This document shows, piece by piece, positions 39,136 through 47,230 of a DNA stretch of 47,757 nucleotides. Source of the stretch: an uncultured Oscillospiraceae bacterium (GTDB lineage Bacteria > Bacillota > Clostridia > Oscillospirales > Ruminococcaceae); contig CASEVW010000063.1 in NCBI GenBank assembly GCA_949291395.1, forward strand, positions 1-47,757, read 5' to 3'. The translations under genes and the position numbers were made by a program. The first letter of the stretch is position 1. Each line of letters starts with the position of its first letter. The notes under the pieces were generated by a model. That model was not told where the DNA came from. It saw nothing but the letters and a program-made list of their open reading frames with translations, and made no database searches.

Positions 39136-40295
39136 TCCACTTCCTCCAGATCCGCCAGGCTGCGCAGTTCCATGCCCTCAGAAAGGCCCTCGCCGCTCAC
39201 CTCCACCGAAAGGTCGGTCTCCATGCCGGTGGTCACCGGCACCGGGGTAAAGGTCACGCCGCCCGCCTCGTCGGTGTCCTTGCGGTAGATCACGGACTGG
39301 CCGTTCTCGTCGGTGCCCACTGCGTCCAGCGGAACGTTGAACACGTTCTTTTTCTCTTCCAGCAGCACCTTTGCCCGCACGCTCATGCCCAGGCGCAGTG
39401 CCGGGGTGGGATCGGTGACCGTTACCTTCACCGAATAGCTGGCCCCGTTGTCCCCGTTTGTCTGGGCTTTGGGGGCGATCCAGCTCACCGTGCCGTGAAA
39501 GGTGTCCTGTGCGCCGGAGACGAGGGTCACAGTCTGGCCCACTGCCAGCTGGTTCACATCGTATTCCCGCACATTGAGCACCGCTTCCAGAGCGTTCTGA
39601 TCCTCGATCACAGCGATGTTGGTTGCCGCGCCCCCTTCCACCGCCTGGATCTGGGTCACGATGCCGTCGCAGGGGGCGGTGATGGTGCACTGTTTTTTAT
39701 CGCTTTGCAGGCTCTTCAGCTGCTGGGCCGCAGCGCTGGGGGCCTCGGCGGCCGCCAGTGCGTTCACCAGCGCGTCCTGGGCGTCCTCGATGGCCAGGTT
39801 GTCCTGCCGCAGCCGGGCATCCCGGTCGGCCTGGTCCATGGAAGCGGTGACACCCTCGTCGATGGTCTTTTGATTGCGGGCATCCTCCACCTTGCGCTGG
39901 GCCTGGGCGACGGCCAGATCGCTCTGTTTTTTTTCCGCCGCCACCGCCTGCTGCTGAGCGGCGATCTGGGTATCCAGGCGGGACGTATCCAGTTTGACCA
40001 GCACGTCTCCGGCCTTCACCGTATCCCCCTCCTGTACCAGGATCTCATCCACCGGCATCGTCTGGGCGGTGGCCACCTGGGTCACGCTGCCGGACTGGAC
40101 CGCCCCGCTGACGCTCAGGGTCCGGGCCAGATCCCCCCGGTGCAAAGAAAAAGTCTGCACCTGAGCCTGGGCGGCTTGGGCGGCGGCCGCCGCCTGGGAC
40201 TGCCGCACCTGGAAAGCGGCTGCCGCGGCCAGCAGCACTGCCAGCAGGATGATGCTCTTTTTGTGTCGGGACAAAAACTGTGTTACCTTGCTCAT
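39132..40295 (-). CDS. HlyD/MacA-like periplasmic-adaptor-type efflux subunit
   Basis: A 387-residue protein with one N-terminal membrane helix (about 13-33), a biotinyl-lipoyl-like half (SVSGAVQSGSVTQV, VDEILVQEGDTVKAGDVLVKLD), a coiled-coil hairpin (about 105-200) rich in Ala and Gln, the second lipoyl half (TITAPCDGIVTQI), and a beta-barrel plus membrane-proximal domain. In a Gram-positive it would stand on the outer face of the membrane and feed substrates to the MacB pump. The ATG at 40295 is the probable start; AGGAGG lies about 13 bases upstream, rather far. It is divergent from the MerR/TipA-like gene. Confidence 0.93.
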   Translation of the reverse strand: MSKVTQFLSRHKKSIILLAVLLAAAAAFQVRQSQAAAAAQAAQAQVQTFSLHRGDLARTLSVSGAVQSGSVTQVATAQTMPVDEILVQEGDTVKAGDVLVKLDTSRLDTQIAAQQQAVAAEKKQSDLAVAQAQRKVEDARNQKTIDEGVTASMDQADRDARLRQDNLAIEDAQDALVNALAAAEAPSAAAQQLKSLQSDKKQCTITAPCDGIVTQIQAVEGGAATNIAVIEDQNALEAVLNVREYDVNQLAVGQTVTLVSGAQDTFHGTVSWIAPKAQTNGDNGASYSVKVTVTDPTPALRLGMSVRAKVLLEEKKNVFNVPLDAVGTDENGQSVIYRKDTDEAGGVTFTPVPVTTGMETDLSVEVSGEGLSEGMELRSLADLEEVE

Positions 40296-40520
40296 TTCCT
40301 CGTCTACTCCTCCTGTGGGATCTTCCGCAAGCAGCGGCGTTTTGCGGCAGCGTTGCCGTCCGTTTTTTCTTTTTCGTCGCTCCCTGCCGGTTGGTTCACG
40401 GCAGCGGGCCAAAACGGCCCTGTTTTGCGGTTTCTTTGCGTTGTATACGATGAAAACGACGCTGACCGCCGTTGTTCTTCACAAAGAAAAGCGTTTTTTT
40501 GTTTTTTTGCCGCTTTGCTC

Positions 40521-40551
40521 TTGACCCTCACGCAGCGTGATGGTCTACAAT
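40521..40551 (+). promoter_or_regulatory. MerR-type promoter with 19-bp spacer and palindromic operator
   Basis: -35 TTGACC (40521-40526) and -10 TACAAT (40546-40551) are separated by 19 bp, the over-long spacer that MerR-family activators correct by twisting DNA. The spacer region carries an 11-bp inverted repeat (40523-40533 and 40535-40545), with 10 of 11 pairs matching, centred on 40534. It reads toward the merR-like gene, so autoactivation is expected. Confidence 0.85.
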
Positions 40552-40582
40552 AGCAAGTGGAAAGGAAAGGAGAGAACGCACC

Positions 40583-41305
40583 ATGCGGACCGTGACACAG
40601 GTAAGCAACCTCACCGGGGTGAGCGTGCGCACGCTGCACCACTATGACGCCATCGGCCTGTTGAAGCCCACCGCCACCACCCCCGCGGGCTACCGGCTGT
40701 ATGACGACGCGGCCCTGCGCAGGCTGCAAAGCATCCTTTTGTTCCGGCAGCTGCAATTTTCGTTAAAAGACATCAAGGCGATCCTGGACAGCCCGGGCTT
40801 TGATCCGGCCCAGGCCCTCAGCCAGCAGATCCGGCTGCTGGAGGCCCAACACCGGCACATCGGGCAGCTGATCGCCTTTGCCCGGCAGTTACAACAAGGA
40901 GGAGATCTGATGACATTCGACGCATTCGACACAAGCGAACTGGAACAGTACAAGGCCGAAGCAAAAGCCCGCTGGGGCGATACCCAGGCCTACCGGGAGT
41001 CCCAGCAGCGGGCCGCCGCCGGCCAGGACTTTGCCGCCGCCGGCAAAGAGATGATGGAGATCTTTGCCCAGATCGGCGCGCTGCGCGCCCTCGCCCCCGA
41101 GGACGAGGCGGTGCAGCAAAAGGTCCGGGAATTGCAGGACTTCATCACCGGCCATTTTTACACCTGCACCGACGAGATCCTGGCCGGCCTTGGCCAGATG
41201 TATGGGGAGGACGAGCGGTTCCGAGCCAACATCGACGCTGCTGGCGGCGAGGGCACGGCGGCCTTTGTGCAGAAGGCCATTGCCGCACGCTTTCACAAAG
41301 CCTGA
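40583..41305 (+). CDS. MerR-family regulator with TipAS drug-binding domain (TipAL-like)
   Basis: A 240-residue regulator. Residues about 3-70 form the MerR winged helix (VSNLTGVSVRTLHHYDAIGL), about 70-108 a coiled-coil dimerisation helix, and about 110-240 a TipAS antibiotic-recognition domain with YRESQQRAA and a DFITGHFYTCTDEI core. TipAL/Mta-type proteins activate their own and efflux genes when they bind drugs. A near-ideal internal start (AAGGAGG at 40896-40902, ATG at 40910, residue 110) should produce the TipAS domain on its own. It is divergent from a MacAB-type efflux operon. The promoter is a 19-bp-spacer MerR type. Confidence 0.93.
   Translation: MRTVTQVSNLTGVSVRTLHHYDAIGLLKPTATTPAGYRLYDDAALRRLQSILLFRQLQFSLKDIKAILDSPGFDPAQALSQQIRLLEAQHRHIGQLIAFARQLQQGGDLMTFDAFDTSELEQYKAEAKARWGDTQAYRESQQRAAAGQDFAAAGKEMMEIFAQIGALRALAPEDEAVQQKVRELQDFITGHFYTCTDEILAGLGQMYGEDERFRANIDAAGGEGTAAFVQKAIAARFHKA
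40896..40912 (+). promoter_or_regulatory. Internal ribosome binding site and ATG for a stand-alone TipAS domain
   Basis: AAGGAGG (40896-40902), a 7-base spacer and an in-frame ATG (40910-40912) lie inside the merR-like gene, precisely at the domain border. Translation would give a 131-residue TipAS-like protein ending at 41305. Streptomyces TipAL/TipAS are known to be made this way. The binding site is as good as any in the window. Confidence 0.7.
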
Positions 41306-41318
41306 CAAACAGGCAGCA

Positions 41319-41360
41319 AAAAACCCGAAGTGGCAAACGCCCCTTCGGGTTTTTGTTTTA
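41319..41360. terminator. Bidirectional terminator between merR-like and WYL genes
   Basis: A perfect 12-bp stem pairs 41319-41330 with 41343-41354 around a 12-base loop, A-rich left and T-rich right, with TGTTTTA following. It serves both convergent genes and overlaps the WYL stop codon at 41358. Confidence 0.85.
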
Positions 41361-42347
41361 TTTGTCTTGATAGGTGCCGGCCATCCTGCCCAGCAGCTCG
41401 CCGAATTCCCGGCGCACGGCGGGCGGGCCCACGATCTCCACCTTGCCGCCGAAGCCGCACACCCAGCCGTAAAACGGCGGGCTGACCACCACATCGGGGT
41501 AGAGGGTGAAAAAGCCGTTTTTGTGGTCGATCATGGTCACGTCGGTGCCGAAGCGGTCCAGCATGGGGCCGATGACCCCGTTTTCGCACCGCAGCTCCAC
41601 CCGGACGGCCTTGCCGCCGAACATGCCGAACATCCGTTTGGCGTACTCCCGCATCTGCTGGGGATCGAACTCCTCCTCGCCCTGGCGGGGCAGGTCCACC
41701 AGCTCGATGGAAGCCATTTTATCCACCCGGTAGTGGCGCAGGCCCTTGCCCTCTTCCCAGGCCACCAGATAGTAGTTCTCCTCTTCCCACAGCATGGCCC
41801 AGGGGCTTACCTGGTATCTGCCGCCGCCCCGGCGGGCCACCTTTTTCTTGTCCAGGTTCCATTCCTGGTACACAAAGCGCACCTGCTTGTCCTCGGCAAT
41901 GGCCCGGTGCAGCGCGTCCACGCTGTAATAGATGGTCTCGTTCATGCTTTTCACCCGGCCGGAAGCGAACACCTGGCGCTTTAAGTCCCTGGCCTGGTAT
42001 TCGCTGGCAAAGCGGCTCAGGGTCTTGATGAGCTGGTCGCTTTTTTTGCGGGTGATGAACCGGGATGCCTGCACCGAATCCACCAGCAGCTTCAGTTCCG
42101 GCAGCTGGAAGGCCCGGCTGGCCAGGTAGTATCCGCCACCCCGGCCCCGGCGCTGCACGATGTCGTACCCCAGCTCCCGCAGGTTGTCGATGTCGTCGTA
42201 GATGCTTTTGCGCTCGGCGCTCACCCCCTGGGCGGCCAGCAGCTCCAGGATCTGGGGCACATTGATGAGATGGTCCTCGTCGGTATAGCGGTAAAAGATC
42301 CGCAGCAGCCAGATGAGCTTTGTTTTTTGACCTTCTGCCCGCGGCAC
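41358..42347 (-). CDS. WYL-domain transcriptional regulator at the end of the shikimate operon
   Basis: A 329-residue regulator with an N-terminal winged helix (about 8-75: INVPQILELLAAQGVSAERKSIYDDIDNL), a WYL domain (about 140-225, with a PWAMLWEEENYYLVAW core) and a WCX C-terminal domain (about 240-325). WYL domains bind nucleotides or other small ligands. The start is GTG at 42347; its AAGGAGGAG site is encoded by the last codons of tyrA (KEKEE), whose TAG lies 3 bases before, so translation is coupled. Being last in an aromatic amino acid operon suggests, but does not prove, control of that pathway. Confidence 0.92.
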   Translation of the reverse strand: MPRAEGQKTKLIWLLRIFYRYTDEDHLINVPQILELLAAQGVSAERKSIYDDIDNLRELGYDIVQRRGRGGGYYLASRAFQLPELKLLVDSVQASRFITRKKSDQLIKTLSRFASEYQARDLKRQVFASGRVKSMNETIYYSVDALHRAIAEDKQVRFVYQEWNLDKKKVARRGGGRYQVSPWAMLWEEENYYLVAWEEGKGLRHYRVDKMASIELVDLPRQGEEEFDPQQMREYAKRMFGMFGGKAVRVELRCENGVIGPMLDRFGTDVTMIDHKNGFFTLYPDVVVSPPFYGWVCGFGGKVEIVGPPAVRREFGELLGRMAGTYQDK

Positions 42348-42350
42348 GTG

Positions 42351-43217
42351 CTACTCCTCCTTCTCCTTTTTGTCAAACGCCGCCCGGGCCTGGGTGGACT
42401 GGCGGAACATGGCCTCCAGCCCGGCCCGGTCCCCGGTTTTCAGGCACTGTTTCAGCGTCTCTAAGCGGGTGGCGAACTCGTCGATCTCCCCGATCAGGTT
42501 TTCCTTGTTCCACAAAAACAGCTCGGCCCACATGGTCTCGTTGATGCGGGCGATGCGGGTCAGATCCCGAAAGGAATCGCCGGTATACTCCGCAAAGCGC
42601 TCGGCCCCCGGCGCGCACATCAAGCTCACCGCAATGGCGTGGGTCAGCTGGCTCACATAACCGATCATCCGGTCGTGCTCGGCGCAGCTGAGCACCCGAA
42701 TGTGGGCAAAGCCCAGCAGCCGGGCCAGCTGGCGGGCAAATTCCAGGCCCTCCGGCGTATTTTTGTCGGTGGGGGTGATGAGGAAGTTCGCCGGGGCAAA
42801 ATCCACCAGATGGGCGTTCTGCACCCCGCTCACCTCCTTGCCGGCCATGGGGTGGCTGGCGATGAACTCCACCCCGGCGGGCAGCAGGCCCTGCACCGTT
42901 TCCACAAGGCCGGCCTTTACGCCGGAAACGTCGGTGCAGATACAGCCGGGGCGCAAAAGATGGCCCCAGCGGCGCACCCAGTCCTCCAGGGCGGTGGGGT
43001 ACAGCGCGAACACCACCCGCTGGGCCGCCTGGACCAGGGGTTCAAACCCACTGGTGCGGCCGTCCCGGATATAGCCCGCCTCTTTGGCAAAGCGGATGGC
43101 CTCCTGGTCCAGGTCGATGGCAAACACCTGTTTGCAGCCGGCCTTGGCCAGGCCCCGGGCATAGCTGCCCCCCAAAAGGCCCAGGCCCACGATCAATATG
43201 TTACATTCCTTCAGCAT
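42351..43217 (-). CDS. tyrA: Prephenate dehydrogenase
   Basis: A 288-residue NAD(P)-dependent enzyme that converts prephenate to 4-hydroxyphenylpyruvate for tyrosine. Seen: nucleotide loop GLGLLGGSYA near the N-terminus, DVSGVKAGLV, HPMAGKEVSG (catalytic His), and YVSQLTHAIAVSLM in the helical C-terminal half. There is no chorismate mutase or ACT domain. The ATG at 43217 lies inside the end of aroA (17-base overlap), with GAGGTGG as its ribosome binding site. An arogenate preference cannot be excluded. Confidence 0.94.
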   Translation of the reverse strand: MLKECNILIVGLGLLGGSYARGLAKAGCKQVFAIDLDQEAIRFAKEAGYIRDGRTSGFEPLVQAAQRVVFALYPTALEDWVRRWGHLLRPGCICTDVSGVKAGLVETVQGLLPAGVEFIASHPMAGKEVSGVQNAHLVDFAPANFLITPTDKNTPEGLEFARQLARLLGFAHIRVLSCAEHDRMIGYVSQLTHAIAVSLMCAPGAERFAEYTGDSFRDLTRIARINETMWAELFLWNKENLIGEIDEFATRLETLKQCLKTGDRAGLEAMFRQSTQARAAFDKKEKEE

Positions 43218-44487
43218 CTTCCACCTCGATGCCGGCCCCTGTGCCGGCCAGTACCTCAAAAAATCCCGGCCAGCTTTTGGCCACGGCCCCGGCGCCCTGG
43301 ATGGTCACCGGCAGCCCGGCGCACAGCCCGGCCACCGCCAGGCTCATCACCACCCGGTGGTCGTTGTGGCCCTCCAGCGGCCCCGGGGCGTGCAGCGGCA
43401 GTCCGCCCTGAACGGTCACGGTGTCCTGGCTGCTCTCCACCTGCGCGCCGAATTTGCGCAGCTCCTGCTCCATGGCGGCGATGCGGTCGCTCTCTTTCAG
43501 GCGCAGCCGCCCGGCGTTCACGATGCGGGTCTGGCCCTGGCAGAACAAAGCCAGGGTCATCAGGATGGGCCCCAGGTCCGGGCAGTCCGCCAGGTCGATG
43601 GTCTGGCCGGAAAGGCTGCTTTTTTCAAAGCGGACCGCCCCGCCCTGGCAGTCGAATTTCGCACCGCAGCGCTGCAGGATATCCAGAATGGCCCGGTCCC
43701 CTTGCAGCGAGCCCGGCCGCAGGCCGTCCAGCTGGATGCCGCCCTCCACGGCGCCCAGCACCGCAAAAAAGGCCGCCTGGCTGTAATCGCCCTCCACCTG
43801 GTAGTCCCGGCTTTGGTAGCGCTGGCCGCCGGGGATGTGCAGGGCGGTGCGCCCTTCGTCGGTCCACTCGGCCTGCACGCCAAAATCCCGCAGGGCCGCC
43901 AGGGTCAATTCCACATAGCTGCGGCTCTCAAAGGGCGGCTCGATGGTGAGGGTGCTGTCCCCTTGCAGAAGGGGTAAGGCGAACAGCAGCCCGCTGATGA
44001 ACTGGCTGGAAACATCGCCCCGCAGCCGGTAGTCCCCCGGGGCGATGGCCCCCCGGATGGACAGGCCCTCCGGGTCCTGGCGGAATTCCAGGCCCTGCTC
44101 GTCAAACAGCTGCTGATACACCCCCATGGGCCGCTGGAACAGCCGCCCCCGGCCGCAAAAGCGCACCGGCTGGCCGCAAAGGCTCATCACCGGCACCAAA
44201 AAGCGCAGGGTGCTGCCGCTTTCGCAGCAGTCCACCGGGCCGCTGGGCGTTTCCACCCGGCCCCGGCCCCGGATCTCGGCCCAGCCGTCCCCCCGGGTGA
44301 CCGTCGCGCCCAGCTGGGCGGCCGCTTTCAGGGTGGCGTCAATGTCCTGGCTGATGTCCAGGTTCGTCAGGCGGGAGGTCCCGTCCGCCAAAGCGGCGCA
44401 GAGCACGGCCCGGTGGGCCATGCTTTTGGACGGGGGAGCGGTGATGCGGCCTTTTAACAAAGCCGGGGGTGTGATATGGGCGGTCAT
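43201..44487 (-). CDS. aroA: 3-phosphoshikimate 1-carboxyvinyltransferase (EPSP synthase)
   Basis: A full-length 428-residue enzyme that joins phosphoenolpyruvate to shikimate-3-phosphate. Seen: PPSKSMAHRA (K21, S22, R26 of the shikimate/PEP site), CGRGRLFQRPMG, SSQFISGLLFALPL, GDYSQAAFF, RLRLKESDRI and HNDHRVVMSLAVAG. It starts 26 bases after the aroF stop with AAGGAGGAA before the ATG and overlaps tyrA at its end. Class I versus II glyphosate sensitivity cannot be judged with confidence by eye. Confidence 0.96.
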   Translation of the reverse strand: MTAHITPPALLKGRITAPPSKSMAHRAVLCAALADGTSRLTNLDISQDIDATLKAAAQLGATVTRGDGWAEIRGRGRVETPSGPVDCCESGSTLRFLVPVMSLCGQPVRFCGRGRLFQRPMGVYQQLFDEQGLEFRQDPEGLSIRGAIAPGDYRLRGDVSSQFISGLLFALPLLQGDSTLTIEPPFESRSYVELTLAALRDFGVQAEWTDEGRTALHIPGGQRYQSRDYQVEGDYSQAAFFAVLGAVEGGIQLDGLRPGSLQGDRAILDILQRCGAKFDCQGGAVRFEKSSLSGQTIDLADCPDLGPILMTLALFCQGQTRIVNAGRLRLKESDRIAAMEQELRKFGAQVESSQDTVTVQGGLPLHAPGPLEGHNDHRVVMSLAVAGLCAGLPVTIQGAGAVAKSWPGFFEVLAGTGAGIEVEDAEGM

Positions 44488-44513
44488 AACGGGATGGTTC
44501 CTCCTTGGGTCTT

Positions 44514-45545
44514 TCAGGGATTGGGCTTACGGATGCCCCGGCCCAGCAGCTGGGCGATCTGGCTGCATTCGTTCACGGTCTTTTGGAAGGTCTCGGGTTT
44601 CAGGGTCTGGGCGCCGTCGCTCCAGGCGTGCTCCGGGTCGGTGTGCACCTCGATGATGAGGCCGTCCGCACCGGCGGCCACGGCGGCCCGGCTCATGCTT
44701 TCCACCAAGCGCCAATCGCCGGTGGCGTGGCTGGGGTCGATGATGATGGGCAGGTGGGTCTTCTGTTTGAGGATGGGCACCACCGAAAGGTCCAGCGTGT
44801 TGCGGGTGTACTTTTCAAAGGTGCGGATGCCCCGCTCGCAGAAGATGACGTTTTCGTTGCCGCCGGCCATGATGTACTCGGCGCTCATGATCCACTCTTC
44901 GATGGTGTTGGCCAGGCCCCGCTTGAGCAGCACCGGCTTTTTCATCTTGCCCACAGCTTTCAGCAGCTGGAAGTTCTGCATGTTCCTCGCGCCGATCTGC
45001 ACCAGGTCCACATATTCCTCAAACTCGTCGATCTTGTCCTCGCTCATCAGCTCGCTGACGATGGGCAGGCCGGTGGCCTCACGGGCCTTTACCATGGCCA
45101 TGATGCCCTCGGTGCCAAGGCCCTGGAAGGCATAGGGCGAGGTGCGGGGCTTGTAGGCGCCGCCCCGCAGCATGCAGCCGCCCGCCGCTTTCACGGCTTT
45201 GGCGATCTGTAAAGTGGAGTCTTCCCCCTCTACGCTGCAAGGCCCGCCGATGATCACCAGCGGCTCGCTGCCGCCGATCTTGATGCCCTGCACGTCCACC
45301 ACGGTGTCCGCTTCGTGGAACAGCCGGTTGGCCTTTTTGTAGGGGGCGGACACACGGGTCACGCTGTCCACCCAGGGGTTTGCGGCCACCACTTTTTCGT
45401 TGATCTTGGTGGTGTCGCCCACCAGGCCGAACACGTTATAGTCGGTGCCTCGGATCAGGGTCACTTCCAGGCCCTGTGCCTCAAATTCCGCAATGATCTT
45501 TTGCAGTTCTTCCTGGGGCGTGCCCCGTTTGGTCGAGATGATCAT
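44514..45545 (-). CDS. aroF: 3-deoxy-7-phosphoheptulonate synthase (DAHP synthase, type I beta with FBD domain)
   Basis: A 343-residue enzyme for the first step of the shikimate pathway, condensing PEP with erythrose-4-phosphate. Residues about 1-72 form the ferredoxin-like regulatory (FBD) domain typical of Thermotoga-type enzymes, likely the site of Tyr/Phe feedback. The barrel has GGPCSVEG, RGGAYKPRTSPYAFQG, QIGARNMQNF, KRG, and IIDPSHATGDW (metal-binding His). It starts 4 bases before the aroQ end region and lies in the middle of the aro operon. The family also includes KDO8P synthases, but RGGAYKPRTSPYAFQG is DAHP-type. Confidence 0.95.
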   Translation of the reverse strand: MIISTKRGTPQEELQKIIAEFEAQGLEVTLIRGTDYNVFGLVGDTTKINEKVVAANPWVDSVTRVSAPYKKANRLFHEADTVVDVQGIKIGGSEPLVIIGGPCSVEGEDSTLQIAKAVKAAGGCMLRGGAYKPRTSPYAFQGLGTEGIMAMVKAREATGLPIVSELMSEDKIDEFEEYVDLVQIGARNMQNFQLLKAVGKMKKPVLLKRGLANTIEEWIMSAEYIMAGGNENVIFCERGIRTFEKYTRNTLDLSVVPILKQKTHLPIIIDPSHATGDWRLVESMSRAAVAAGADGLIIEVHTDPEHAWSDGAQTLKPETFQKTVNECSQIAQLLGRGIRKPNP

Positions 45546-45549
45546 ACTG

Positions 45550-45996
45550 TCAGTTTCCCTTTCCCTCGTTTATTTTTTCCATCAAAAAATCCACGGCGTT
45601 CACATAGCCCTGCAGGCCCTGGCCGATAAAATGGCCCTGGCAGGCCATGCCGGCGTAGCTGATCTGCCGGAAGGGCTCCCGCTTTGTCACGTCGGTGATG
45701 TGCACCTCCGCCGCCGGCAGCGCCACCGCCTTCAGCGCGTCCAGGATGGCCACGCTGGTGTGGGTGTAGGCCGCCGGGTTGATGACGATGCCGTCGCAGT
45801 CCTGGCGGGCGGCCTGGATGGCGTCCACCAGGTCTCCCTCGTGGTTGGACTGATAAAACCGCACCTGGATGCCCCGCGCATCACAGGCGGCCTGCACCAG
45901 GTCCACAAGGCCCTGGTAATCCACCGTGCCGTAAAGGCCCGGCTCCCGCACGCCCAGCAGGTTCAGATTAGGGCCGTTCAATACCAAAAGCTTCAT
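45550..45996 (-). CDS. aroQ: 3-dehydroquinate dehydratase, type II
   Basis: A 148-residue small type II enzyme that dehydrates 3-dehydroquinate. Seen: LNGPNLNLLGVREPGLYG (flexible lid with the catalytic Tyr22 and Arg), FYQSNHEGDLVDAI, VINPAAYTHTSVAI, and EVHITDVTKREPFR (catalytic His). It is about the usual length of the family. Its start overlaps the aroE-aroK gene end by 29 bases, so translation is coupled. aroF follows 4 bases after its stop. Confidence 0.96.
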   Translation of the reverse strand: MKLLVLNGPNLNLLGVREPGLYGTVDYQGLVDLVQAACDARGIQVRFYQSNHEGDLVDAIQAARQDCDGIVINPAAYTHTSVAILDALKAVALPAAEVHITDVTKREPFRQISYAGMACQGHFIGQGLQGYVNAVDFLMEKINEGKGN

Positions 45997-47230
45997 ACAC
46001 TGCCTCCTCGGCGGCCCGGGCCGCCTTGCTGAACGGCTCGCCGTCGTTTTTCACTGTGATATCCGCCGCCGCTTCGTACAGCGGGCGGCGCTGGGCCTCC
46101 ATGCGGGCCAGCTCTTCCCTGCTGGTGGAGAGCGGGCGGCTGCCGCCCACCTTTAACAGCTCCACAGGCCGGTGGATAAAGACCACCAGGCCATTCTGGC
46201 GCAGGGCTTTCACGTTGGCGGCCCGCTTGACGATGCCGCCGCCGCAGCTGATGACCCGGCCGCTGCCCATGGCCACGCGGGCCGTCACCTGCTGCTCCAG
46301 ATCCCGGAAAACGCCCTCGCCCTCGGCGGCAAAGATCTCCGGGATCTTTCTGCCCGCCGCCTTTTCGATCTCGCTGTCCAGATCCACAAAGGGACGGCCC
46401 ATGGCCTTGGCCAGCTGGCGGCCGATGGTGGTCTTGCCGCAGCTGGGCATGCCGATCAGGCTGATGTTGGCCTGCTGGGCAAAGATCTGGCGGCGGATGG
46501 GCTCGATGCGCTGGAGGGGGATATCGCTGCCGGTGAAGTGCCGGGCGGCAAACAGCGCCTGGGCCACCAGCATCTCCAGCCCGCCGGCGCACTTAACGCC
46601 GGCTTTCTCGGCCCGGAACAGCAGTTCTGTTTTAAAAGGATTGTACACCACGTCCAGCACCGCTTCCAGCCGGGGAAAGCCCGCCGGCTGGATGTGGCAG
46701 ACCCCCGGCTCCGGGTACATGCCCGCCGGGGTGGTATTCACGATGACCTGCACCTCCTGCCGCTGCTGGGCCTGCTCATAAGAGAGCGCCCCCGGCTTTG
46801 CGGTGCGGCTGGCGAAGAGCACGGCGGCGGCTCCCTCGTCCCGGGCCACGGCGGCCACGGTGCGGCTGGTGCCGCCGGTGCCCAGGATCAGCACGGTGCG
46901 GCCGTTAAAGTCCACTCCGTGGCGCTGGGCCAGGTACAAAAAGCCGTCGTAATCGGTGTTGTAGCCCCGCAAAAGGCCGTTTTCGTTCACGATGGTGTTC
47001 ACCGCCCCGATGGCCTTGGCCTTTGGCTCCAGCCAGGCGCAGTAGGGGATGACCAGCTGCTTATAGGGGATGGTCACATTGATGGCCTTGAACTCCCGCT
47101 TTTGCAGAAATTCCTCCGCCTTTTCCCGGGTGGGCAGGGGGCACAGCTCGTACCGATAGCCCGCCAGGGCCTCGTGGATGGGCTTGGAATAGCTGTGGCC
47201 CAGCTTTGCCCCGATCAGTCCGTATTCCAT
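45968..47230 (-). CDS. aroE/aroK: Bifunctional shikimate dehydrogenase-shikimate kinase
   Basis: A 420-residue fusion. Residues 1-245 are AroE, reducing 3-dehydroshikimate: LIGAKLGHSYSKPIHE, NVTIPYK with catalytic K57, NTDYDG with D93, and nucleotide loop GTGGTSRT (117-124). Residues about 253-420 are AroK, phosphorylating shikimate: Walker A GMPSCGKTT (260-268), DLDSEIE, CGGGIV and RPLYEAAADI. The linker is only about 8 residues. The ATG at 47230 follows AAGGAGGAC; a TTG 21 bases upstream lies before that site. The start overlaps the aroC end by 16 bases. Steps three and four (in order) are thus fused in one chain. Confidence 0.95.
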   Translation of the reverse strand: MEYGLIGAKLGHSYSKPIHEALAGYRYELCPLPTREKAEEFLQKREFKAINVTIPYKQLVIPYCAWLEPKAKAIGAVNTIVNENGLLRGYNTDYDGFLYLAQRHGVDFNGRTVLILGTGGTSRTVAAVARDEGAAAVLFASRTAKPGALSYEQAQQRQEVQVIVNTTPAGMYPEPGVCHIQPAGFPRLEAVLDVVYNPFKTELLFRAEKAGVKCAGGLEMLVAQALFAARHFTGSDIPLQRIEPIRRQIFAQQANISLIGMPSCGKTTIGRQLAKAMGRPFVDLDSEIEKAAGRKIPEIFAAEGEGVFRDLEQQVTARVAMGSGRVISCGGGIVKRAANVKALRQNGLVVFIHRPVELLKVGGSRPLSTSREELARMEAQRRPLYEAAADITVKNDGEPFSKAARAAEEAVYEAFGIERP

